NCBI GenBank assembly: GCA_028288905.1
Contig: JAQGHJ010000134.1
Location: 1-7,707 of the forward strand
DNA length: 7,707 nt
DNA from: Phycisphaerales bacterium
GTDB taxonomy: Bacteria > Planctomycetota > Phycisphaerae > Tepidisphaerales > Tepidisphaeraceae
Reading direction: 5' to 3'
The number at the start of each line of letters is the position of its first letter. Within the stretch, counting starts at the first letter, position 1. The notes beneath the pieces were generated by a model. It was not told where the DNA came from and searched no databases. It was given only the letters and a program-made list of their open reading frames with translations. Position numbers and translations under genes: made by a program. Positions 1 to 4,982 of this stretch are shown here, piece after piece.

Positions 1-1556
1 GCGACCAGCTCCCCGATCGACCGGGCCACGTCGTCGACGTGCGACTTGAAGGTCAGCAGGAAGTCGGCCGCCCGCTCGCCGAACGCCGGCAGCTTGTCCG
101 TCAGGTTCGCCACCACGTCCGCGCCCCTCACGAGCGTGTCGAAGAAGCCGGCGACCGTCCCGACGACCTGATCGCTCCCGCCGGCCAGCTTGGAAACGAA
201 CCGCACGAACATCTCGGACAGGTTGTCGAGGATCCGCCCGAGGACGGCCCCTAGCCGGTCGGCCCCCCGCGCGAACGCCGGCGACTGCCACAGGTCGATG
301 ATCCCGCCGGTCAGCTTGTCGATCCGGTCGGACACCGAGTCGAAGACCCCGCCCTCGGACACCTTGGTGACGGCCGCTGCCACGGCGTCCTTCAGGTGTT
401 CCATCCGCACGCTGACCAACCGGCCCATGCGTTCGGTCGTCTCCGGCGGGACGAGCTGGTCCAGGTACTTCCCGAGCGCCCGGGTCGCCGTGGCCGGGTC
501 GGACTCGATGAGGTTGATCGCCTCGCCGACCGTCGTGTTCATCTCCCGCGAAAGCAGCCTGCCCACCGACTGCGGACTGACACCAAATCTGCGACGGACC
601 GATTGGAAGGCGGACGGCCCCCCCTCCCCAAGGTTGCGGAGCGCGATGGTCGCCCCAACGCCCTGGCTCGGGTCCAGGGCCTGCAACTGCTTCGTGAGCC
701 GGGCGAAGTCGGCCGTCGAGGCGGCGGCCGTCTCGGCGTCGCGGGACCAGGATATTTTCCCGCTCAGCCCCGGGAGGAAGCTGACCGCCTGCCCGGCGTC
801 CCTCAGCTCGGAGACGGTGGACGTCCCCTTGCGGCTCATGCCGACGAGCTGGTCGTTCAGCTCCCGGCCCCGGCCGACGGAGCCCATCACGCTGCTGACC
901 GAGTAAACGAACTTCCGCGCGTCCTCGGTTGCACTGAAGGCGAACTTGCTGAACTCCGCGATCGGGGTGATCAGGAACGTCTCGATCGCGTGGCCGACCG
1001 TGGTCAGCGAGTACACGACGGCCGACAGCCCGAGGAATGCGGAGGGCAACTTGCCCACCGCCCGGCCCGCGTTGCCGGCCGACGTCCCGATCGCGTCCAG
1101 CCCGCCGGAGATCGGCTTCAAAGCCTTCGACGCCGTCCCGCCCAGCCCAGTCAGCAGAGACGAGAGCTTCCCGAGGGACCCGCCGTTCGCGTACTTCGAG
1201 AGCGTGTCGTTCAATGACGACCAGGACCGCGCCGTCGGGTCCGTCGTCTGCCGGACGACGCTCGACCCGCCCGCCGTACTGGTGGCTACCGTGGCGGACC
1301 GTGCGTTCCGGGCCGCCACTTGCTGGAGTTGGCCGAGCTGGGACCGGGCGGCGGGCCCGATCAGATCCGGCCCGATGCCGACTTTGCCGAGGCTCCGGAT
1401 CCACCCGCTGACCCGCTCGATCTCCGGCCGTGCCGCCGTCGCGAACGCCGAGCCGTACGCCTTCCCGGCCGCCGTGCCCGCCCGTGCGGCGTCGGCCGCG
1501 TCGTCGCGGTTGACGATGGTGCCGAGGCGGACGGGGTTGCCCAGGAAATCGCTCAT
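1..1556 (-). CDS. Phage tail tape-measure-like protein, C-terminus cut by window edge
   Basis: The frame is open from ATG 1556 through the left edge, giving 518 residues with no stop. The sequence looks like a tail tape-measure protein, which sets phage tail length. It has a low-complexity Ala/Gly/Ser-rich first 170 residues, a hydrophobic stretch at about 171-200 (PSAFLGLSAVVYSLTTVG...), a core at about 205-345 that recalls the tape-measure domain, and amphipathic helices after about 385 (EHLKDAVAAAVTKVSEGG). The core has alternating short helices and a stretch (ATIALRNLGEGGPSAFQSV) resembling the family's conserved ALG...G region. The start overlaps the stop of the upstream gene as ATGA, so translation is probably coupled; a G5 run lies about 8 bases upstream. 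No tail-chaperone or major-tail genes precede it, which is unusual. It could instead be another large helical surface or secretion protein. The coding call is firm; the family is a moderate inference. Confidence 0.68.
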   Translation of the reverse strand, partial: MSDFLGNPVRLGTIVNRDDAADAARAGTAAGKAYGSAFATAARPEIERVSGWIRSLGKVGIGPDLIGPAARSQLGQLQQVAARNARSATVATSTAGGSSVVRQTTDPTARSWSSLNDTLSKYANGGSLGKLSSLLTGLGGTASKALKPISGGLDAIGTSAGNAGRAVGKLPSAFLGLSAVVYSLTTVGHAIETFLITPIAEFSKFAFSATEDARKFVYSVSSVMGSVGRGRELNDQLVGMSRKGTSTVSELRDAGQAVSFLPGLSGKISWSRDAETAAASTADFARLTKQLQALDPSQGVGATIALRNLGEGGPSAFQSVRRRFGVSPQSVGRLLSREMNTTVGEAINLIESDPATATRALGKYLDQLVPPETTERMGRLVSVRMEHLKDAVAAAVTKVSEGGVFDSVSDRIDKLTGGIIDLWQSPAFARGADRLGAVLGRILDNLSEMFVRFVSKLAGGSDQVVGTVAGFFDTLVRGADVVANLTDKLPAFGERAADFLLTFKSHVDDVARSIGELV

Positions 1557-1873
1557 TGAAGTACCCCCGTAGGAAGCAAATCCAGCCCAGTTCCCGCCCC
1601 GCCCCTACCGTCGGTCGCCCCGGCCCCGGGACGGGCCTCGGCATTCGATTCAGGGCCCCTAGCGACCTCGCGGATGTCGACGCACCGCAGGGCCAGAGCC
1701 CGTAAAGCGTGCTTCAATAGCTTCCGCAATCGAATTTCCGGCCTGCGGCCGAGGCGGTCGTCTTTGGGCTCCAACACGATCACAAACCGCGGCGCGCGTT
1801 TTTCACCCGCGCCGCGGCGGGCCCCGGGGACGAGCCGGGGCGCACACGCAGGATCGGAAGGGCCGTCCGTCAC
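1553..1873 (-). CDS. Small protein of unknown function, 106 aa, coupled to both neighbours
   Basis: The start is a GTG overlapping the TGA of the helix-turn-helix gene (GTGA), and the stop overlaps the next ATG (ATGA). Both overlaps support the frame and suggest coupled translation. I do not recognise a named family. The middle, about residues 28-67, looks like a folded core: a beta-like FVIVLEP, then a basic amphipathic helix (IRLRKLLKHALRALALRC), then VDIREV. I believe similar short proteins occur in accessory regions of planctomycetes, but I cannot check this. The first 27 and last 35 residues are rich in Gly, Pro, Arg and Ala and probably disordered. Several codons (CTA, TTA, GCT, AAT) are unusual beside its GC-rich neighbours, fitting acquired or phage-derived DNA. 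No membrane segment or cysteine cluster is visible. Confidence 0.6.
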   Translation of the reverse strand: MTDGPSDPACAPRLVPGARRGAGEKRAPRFVIVLEPKDDRLGRRPEIRLRKLLKHALRALALRCVDIREVARGPESNAEARPGAGATDGRGGAGTGLDLLPTGVLQ

Positions 1874-2067
1874 GGCCGCACCGCGCTGCTGGCGATGAAC
1901 TCTTGAATGTCGGTCACGCGGAAGCGGAATGACCGTTTACCGAAGCGGTAACTGCGGAGCCGACCTTCGCGCACGATCTGCCTCAAGGTCCAGCGGTCCA
2001 GCCGAAGCAGCCGGGCGGCCTCACTCAGCTTCATGAACGTGTCGGATTCGGTCGGGGCGGTGGTCAT
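1870..2067 (-). CDS. Excisionase/MerR-type helix-turn-helix DNA-binding protein
   Basis: This 65-aa protein is almost entirely one winged helix-turn-helix of the excisionase type (HTH_17 style). Residues 12-35 (MKLSEAARLLRLD..TLRQIV) form the helix-turn-helix. REGRLRSYRFGKRSFRF (34-50) is the wing with the usual basic strand, and TDIQEFIAS is the closing helix. Proteins of this family bind specific DNA and act as recombination directionality factors or small repressors of mobile elements. The start at 2067 gives normal domain length. The frame stays open to 2265, but the extra residues look non-coding. An alternative start is ATG 2034, at MKLSE. There is no Shine-Dalgarno. A TATCCC box ends six bases before ATG 2067, fitting a leaderless start. 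It leads a coupled set with the 106-aa and tape-measure-like genes. No integrase gene is visible in the window. Confidence 0.8.
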   Translation of the reverse strand: MTTAPTESDTFMKLSEAARLLRLDRWTLRQIVREGRLRSYRFGKRSFRFRVTDIQEFIASSAVRP

Positions 2068-2073
2068 GTCGAG

Positions 2074-2079
2074 GGGATA
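2074..2079 (-). promoter_or_regulatory. Candidate -10 box of the helix-turn-helix gene
   Basis: On the minus strand this reads TATCCC and ends six bases before ATG 2067. A T-rich run (GTTTTTG) lies 16-17 bases further upstream and is a weak -35 candidate. With a start site 6-7 bases after the -10, the mRNA would begin at or next to the ATG. Confidence 0.4.
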
Positions 2080-2131
2080 GACGCGGGCGGAGTTCCAAAA
2101 ACCGCGCACGCCCCGCAACTCCCGCAATCCC

Positions 2132-2148
2132 CGCCGGCCGGGCCGGCG
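2132..2148. promoter_or_regulatory. 17-bp perfect GC dyad in divergent promoter region
   Basis: CGCCGGCC, a central G, then GGCCGGCG form a perfect 8+1+8 dyad. It lies between the divergent helix-turn-helix gene (start 2067) and the membrane-protein gene (start 2264), so it could be an operator. It is made only of G and C in GC-rich DNA, so chance is a real alternative. The rest of the 2068-2263 gap holds the two -10 boxes and a looser inverted repeat (GGGGGA/CGCGGG at 2173-2187 against CCCGCG/TCCCCC at 2223-2234). Confidence 0.3.
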
Positions 2149-2246
2149 TCGGCGGATCGACGGGCTCGTGCTGGGGGACGGCGCGGGCACCCTGGTGTGG
2201 GTGTGGGACGTCCCCGCCCGCCCCCGCGTCCCCCGTCCGGCCGGCG

Positions 2247-2252
2247 TAGGAT
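2247..2252 (+). promoter_or_regulatory. Candidate -10 box TAGGAT of the small membrane-protein gene
   Basis: TAGGAT matches the -10 consensus at four of six positions and ends 11 bases before ATG 2264. No Shine-Dalgarno is present in the remaining 11 bases, so a leader of about 4-5 nt is expected. No clear -35 is visible. Confidence 0.45.
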
Positions 2253-2263
2253 TCGGTACCGCC

Positions 2264-2548
2264 ATGCCCCACTACTCCCCCGGCCGCCCCCTCCACGCTT
2301 GTTCGCGCGGCGAACTCCTGTTCGGGGCCGCGTGGTTCGGGCTGTTCGCCTGCGTCTGGCCGGCCGGCCTCGTCCTTTGGCTCGCGGTGGGGATCGCCCC
2401 CGCCCCGGGCTGGGCGACGGTGATCGCCGTGGCTGTCGCCGTCGTCGGGACGGGGTTCACGACCGTCTGCGCGCTCGCCGCGGGGAGCGAGGTCCGGGAG
2501 CTGAAGCGGCGGCGGTCCGGGACGGAGAAGTCCGGTAGCGGCGGTTGA
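2264..2548 (+). CDS. Small two-helix membrane protein, unknown function
   Basis: The 94-aa product begins MPHYSPGRPLHACSRGELLFG. It has two hydrophobic segments, about residues 19-45 (FGAAWFGLFACVWPAGLVLWL...) and 51-72 (ATVIAVAVAVVGTGFTTVCAL), joined by a short loop APAPGW. A basic cytoplasmic-looking tail follows (EVRELKRRR, about 76-84). It should sit in the inner membrane as a hairpin. No catalytic motif or known family is visible. The frame is open from 2168, but ATG 2264 is chosen because a TAGGAT box lies just upstream and the earlier residues look non-coding. It diverges from the helix-turn-helix gene and converges with the long minus-strand gene, whose stop is 16 bases away. No terminator hairpin separates the convergent pair. 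Confidence 0.7.
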   Translation: MPHYSPGRPLHACSRGELLFGAAWFGLFACVWPAGLVLWLAVGIAPAPGWATVIAVAVAVVGTGFTTVCALAAGSEVRELKRRRSGTEKSGSGG

Positions 2549-2564
2549 ACCTCGACCCCGACGC

Positions 2565-4253
2565 TCACGCCGCCGGCCGCAGTCCGTCGCCGTCGGCCGC
2601 CGCCCACTTCGACAACCACTTGGACGCCTCCGCCGCGAGCGCGTCCGGCGGCCCGTCCCCCATCCGTCCGACGACCCAGGCGAGCCGGCACACGCCCCGG
2701 CACCGCTCGACCCGATCGGCCGGGTGCCCGTCGAACGTCGACGGCGGCAGCGCGGCCCAGGCGGCGGCATACCTTTCAAGGATCGAGGGGCCCTGGGGCT
2801 GCGCCTCCCGGGCGACGGGGGCGGCAACCGGCACCGGGGCGACTGGGACCGACTCGGCCGGGGCCCCGACCTGTCCCGCCTTGAGCCGGGCCCGGTACGC
2901 GTCCGCCCGCTCGACCTCGACGCCCGCGGACCACTCGACGAACTCGGCGTACCGGGGGTGGCTCGGGCCGACGCTGTACTTCTTAGAGACGCCCCGGCCG
3001 CCGGCCGCTCTGGCGTTGTACGTGCGGTCGACGCACGCGATCAGCCCGGCCCGCTCCAGGACCCGTTTGGCCGCCACGAGCCCGGGCGTCCCGGGGATCG
3101 GGCCCTGGTACGCCCGGGCCGCCTTCAGTCCGCCGAACGCGCCGCGGATCGACTCGACGCCCGCCGTCCACTGATCGACCGCGTAGGCCCGGCGGACGAA
3201 CGACCCTTTGGTGACGACGAACAGCACGACCGCCAGCGCCTCCGGCCGGAGCCGACCCGTCCAGTCGTCCACGACGACCTCCCCCGTCGTGCGGACGACC
3301 CGTTCGACCCGGAACGCCTTGGGGCCGCAGTGGGCCTCGACCGCCCGCACGAGCGCGTCCCGCTGCCCGACCCAATCCTGGGTAAGCATCTCCCCCGCCC
3401 GGCTAGGTAAGCATCTCCTCTTTGTCGTGCGCCGTGCGCGAGCCCGACGGTCCCCGTTGGTACTGCGGCTTTTGACCCGGGTCATGTTGGGTTCGGGCGT
3501 CTCCCCCGCGCCCGGCGTGTCCCACCGGACCGGCGTCGTTCCGGCCTCGACCAGGGTGGCGCACGCGCGGCCGTCGGCGACCCGCTCCAGGTCCTCCAGG
3601 GTGAACAGGGGCGATCGGCGCAGCCGATCAATGTCTGCGCGGCCGGCGGGCAGGCGGGGCACGGGCGCGGGCACAGCTCTATTTACCACCCGGGTTCCGG
3701 GCCCGTTCAGCACGTTGTGCCGGCCCCTTAGCGCGACCTCGCCCCGGAAGCCGAGGGCCCACGCGCGGGCGGCCAGTGCGCGCTGGGCTCGGTCGGCGAG
3801 CGCGTTGAACGCGCTCGGGTCCAGGGCGAGCGGGCCCGGGTCCACCATGATGTACTCGCGGTGCCGGTCGCCGTCGGCCTCGACGTACGCCCCTGCGAAC
3901 GCCTCCCCGACGAGCCGGGCGAGGGCCGCGCCGGCGTCCGGGGCTCCGTCGGCCGAGATGCACAGCAGCACCCGCCACGCGTCCCGCTGTAGGGTGTAAT
4001 CGAGCGGCGAGCCCCCCTTCAGGTGGTCGGGCAGGTGCCGGAGCCATCGACGCGCTCCGGCCGGGGCGGCGTCGGGGTCGGCCAGCATCTTGTTCAGGCG
4101 GGCGTCGGACGGGCGGCGCGGGCCGACGTCGAGCGGGCAGACGACCGGGGCGAGTAAGGTCCAGAGGTCATCGGCCAGCTCGCGGGAGCCGGGGCGGGAC
4201 CGGGGTCCATCCTCCGGTCTGTTCCGGGTCGGGCGTTGGTAGAATTGGGGCAC
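2565..4253 (-). CDS. Unrecognised 562-aa protein with two distinct halves
   Basis: I do not recognise a family. The start is placed at GTG 4253, giving MPQFYQRPTRNRPED; GGAAG lies five bases upstream, and residues before it look non-coding. Residues 25-250 form a folded-looking alpha/beta half (RELADDLWTLLAP, SADGAPDAGAALARLVGE, REYIMVDPG, GFRGEVALRGRHNVLNGPG). Residues 255-290 are a basic, poorly coding stretch spanning a 13-bp direct repeat. Residues 289-445 are a second folded half; AAKRVLERAGLIACVDRTYN followed by a basic loop and KKYSVG could be a winged helix. A Pro/Ala/Val linker (461-488) and a short helical domain (489-552, with AWAALPPSTF and LSKW) end it. It may be two genes: ATG 3389 would give a separate 274-aa protein, and a frame change near 3480 would end the first at TAG 3403. 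DNA binding or a replication role is only a guess. A possible antisense RNA covers its start. Confidence 0.7.
   Translation of the reverse strand: MPQFYQRPTRNRPEDGPRSRPGSRELADDLWTLLAPVVCPLDVGPRRPSDARLNKMLADPDAAPAGARRWLRHLPDHLKGGSPLDYTLQRDAWRVLLCISADGAPDAGAALARLVGEAFAGAYVEADGDRHREYIMVDPGPLALDPSAFNALADRAQRALAARAWALGFRGEVALRGRHNVLNGPGTRVVNRAVPAPVPRLPAGRADIDRLRRSPLFTLEDLERVADGRACATLVEAGTTPVRWDTPGAGETPEPNMTRVKSRSTNGDRRARARRTTKRRCLPSRAGEMLTQDWVGQRDALVRAVEAHCGPKAFRVERVVRTTGEVVVDDWTGRLRPEALAVVLFVVTKGSFVRRAYAVDQWTAGVESIRGAFGGLKAARAYQGPIPGTPGLVAAKRVLERAGLIACVDRTYNARAAGGRGVSKKYSVGPSHPRYAEFVEWSAGVEVERADAYRARLKAGQVGAPAESVPVAPVPVAAPVAREAQPQGPSILERYAAAWAALPPSTFDGHPADRVERCRGVCRLAWVVGRMGDGPPDALAAEASKWLSKWAAADGDGLRPAA
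3381..3418. repeat. 13-bp direct repeat inside the 562-aa gene
   Basis: GGTAAGCATCTCC occurs at 3381-3393 and again at 3406-3418, with a period of 25 bases. On the coding strand both copies read GGAGATGCTTACC. The first copy met by the ribosome gives ATG CTT ACC TAG in another frame. The second gives the in-frame ATG CTT ACC CAG at residue 289. Because 25 is not a multiple of three, gaining or losing one unit would change which frames are joined. Confidence 0.8.
4237..4245 (+). promoter_or_regulatory. Extended -10 promoter TGG-TAGAAT facing rightwards
   Basis: TG at 4237-4238, one base, then TAGAAT at 4240-4245 gives a complete extended -10 with five of six consensus matches. No clear -35 is seen, which extended -10 promoters can tolerate. 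The expected start is near 4251-4253. It lies inside the opposing gene's first codons, and transcription would run antisense to that gene's translation start. Confidence 0.45.
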
Positions 4254-4258
4254 TGCTG

Positions 4259-4263
4259 CTTCC
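4259..4263 (-). promoter_or_regulatory. Shine-Dalgarno GGAAG for GTG 4253
   Basis: On the minus strand GGAAG is followed by five bases and then GTG. It is the reason for choosing 4253 rather than the upstream TTG 4406, and it lies fully inside the predicted antisense RNA. Confidence 0.5.
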
Positions 4264-4268
4264 GTTGC

Positions 4269-4308
4269 GACCCCCGGTGCCCTGGCAGGCGTCCGGGGGT
4301 CATTTTTT
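4269..4308 (+). terminator. Rho-independent terminator, plus strand
   Basis: GACCCCCGG at 4269-4277 pairs perfectly with CCGGGGGTC at 4293-4301. The 15-nt loop can close further through TGCC/GGCA. The sequence continues A then T6 (4303-4308). It is the clearest intrinsic terminator in the window, yet no plus-strand gene precedes it, only the reverse strand of the 562-aa gene. That makes a short RNA from the adjacent promoter the simplest purpose. Confidence 0.65.
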
Positions 4309-4320
4309 GCGTCCGCCCGG

Positions 4321-4438
4321 CCGGGAACCTCCCGGTCGTCGGGGCCGACGCTCGTCTCACATGCGTACCGCGCGGCGGGTTTGGAACAGACCGGAGGCTG
4401 GCGCAAGCCGGCTCCAAACTGCCGGTCAGGTGGCAGTT
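4321..4438 (+). other. Cluster of hairpins, possible structured RNA
   Basis: There are four hairpins. CCGGGA/TCCCGG spans 4321-4335 with a 3-nt loop. CGTCG/CGACG spans 4337-4350 with a 4-nt loop. The third has arms 4393-4402 and 4407-4415, one bulged G (4397), one G-U pair and a GCAA tetraloop. AACTGCC/GGCAGTT spans 4417-4438 with an 8-nt loop. The last two are adjacent. GCAA is a stable GNRA loop only on the plus strand. The tract lies beyond the terminator at 4308, so it would need its own promoter, or it could be read on the minus strand as leader of the 562-aa gene. Confidence 0.35.
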
Positions 4439-4490
4439 CCGGGGGCGGTACATGGTCGCCAAGCCGCTGCCCGGCCTACGGTTCGGACTC

Positions 4491-4511
4491 ACACGCAATC
4501 GGATTGCATGT
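4491..4511. promoter_or_regulatory. 21-bp near-perfect dyad, candidate operator
   Basis: ACAcGCAATC, a central G, then GATTGCaTGT pair at nine of ten positions. The one-base centre makes it a poor RNA hairpin but a good binding site for a dimeric regulator. It contains enough A and T to stand out from the surrounding GC-rich DNA. It lies between the divergent 562-aa and HEAT-repeat genes. Confidence 0.45.
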
Positions 4512-4660
4512 CCAGGGTGGGGCGGGAGATAGCCGAAGATCGGCCGGCTGGGGAACGCGTTTTTGCAAGGGACGCGGGACGGGACAGGGCGATCGGGGTG
4601 CCGGTGCGTTTCCCTCACGCGTACGGGATCGGGGCGTCGGACTCGCGCGACGTCTCTACC

Positions 4661-4685
4661 GTGTCCCGCTCTAGTGTCCCGCTCT
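4661..4685 (+). repeat. Tandem 12-mer repeat GTGTCCCGCTCT
   Basis: Two identical copies, 4661-4672 and 4674-4685, are separated by one A. The repeat is too short to assign to an element. A small slippage duplication is the simplest reading. Confidence 0.7.
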
Positions 4686-4969
4686 CGATAAGGCCCAGCG
4701 GCGGGCGACGCACAAGCCGAGAGCGACCAGGGCCAACCCGAGGGCCGGAGACTACCGCGCGCGGTGCCGTGGCCGGGGTCCGTCCGGCTGGGCTCGGGTA
4801 GGGTATGGCCCGCGGCCGACCCCCACATGGTTGCTGACGCACCGATCGCCGTACGCCCGGACGGGCCGCGGTCGATCGTCGGGGACCGGGTGGGTGGGCG
4901 AAACGCGGGCGGCGACGGGGTGAGGGCGGGTGGGCGTCGATTAATCCGTGCGTCACGCCAGCGCTGATG

Positions 4970-4975
4970 TATCCT
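4970..4975 (+). promoter_or_regulatory. Candidate -10 box TATCCT of the HEAT-repeat gene
   Basis: TATCCT matches the -10 consensus at four of six positions and ends seven bases before ATG 4983. Transcription would start at or within one base of the ATG, giving a leaderless mRNA; no Shine-Dalgarno fits. It is the A+T-richest spot just before the gene. Confidence 0.5.
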
Positions 4976-4982
4976 CGCATCG

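Larger units (their letters stand above)
4252..4308 (+). ncRNA. Candidate cis-antisense RNA, about 57 nt
   Basis: This is predicted from an extended -10 box at its 5' side and an intrinsic terminator at its 3' end. The RNA would have a single-stranded 5' tail of about 17 nt. That tail is complementary to the GGAAG ribosome-binding site (4259-4263) and overlaps the GTG start (4251-4253) of the minus-strand 562-aa gene. A 9-bp stem with a 15-nt loop and a U6 tail follows. The target mRNA would form the same hairpin just upstream of its ribosome-binding site, allowing loop-loop contact as in plasmid copy-control antisense RNAs. The boundaries are inferred and no expression evidence is available. 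Confidence 0.4.
4309..4969. other. Intergenic stretch without a convincing gene
   Basis: No frame here shows a recognisable domain or the codon pattern of the neighbouring genes. It contains a hairpin cluster (4321-4438), a dyad (4491-4511), a 12-mer tandem repeat (4661-4685), a 12-bp palindrome ACCGCGCGCGGT (4754-4765), and a TAGGGT box (4799-4804). It separates the minus-strand 562-aa gene from the plus-strand HEAT-repeat gene, so promoters for both are expected here. Confidence 0.6.

Noticed and set aside
190..1572. Long plus-strand open frames (190-906, 396-1217, 946-1572) across the left part
   Set aside because: They lie opposite the continuous 518-codon minus frame, are full of Arg, Pro and Ser as antisense frames of GC-rich genes are, and have no domain or start signal.
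2021..2827. Minus-strand 268-aa frame upstream of and overlapping the helix-turn-helix gene
   Set aside because: It overlaps the convincing membrane protein and the end of the 562-aa gene, and is low-complexity Arg/Pro/Gly throughout.
4316..4325. CCCGGCCGGG and other all-GC palindromes as operators
   Set aside because: Short palindromes made only of G and C are expected often by chance at this base composition.
4393..4440. The adjacent hairpins as a tRNA or group II intron domain
   Set aside because: There is no acceptor stem, T-loop sequence or CCA-side pairing for a tRNA, and no domain V catalytic triad or reverse-transcriptase remnant nearby.
4236..4532. Plus-strand 98-aa frame over the terminator and hairpins
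   Set aside because: It begins at TTG, runs through an intrinsic terminator, and its mixed Cys/Arg/Pro content shows no domain or codon bias.
4827..4967. Plus-strand 46-aa frame after the TAGGGT box at 4799
   Set aside because: It has no ribosome-binding site, no recognisable fold, is rich in Gly and Arg, and ends against the next promoter; it may be chance.
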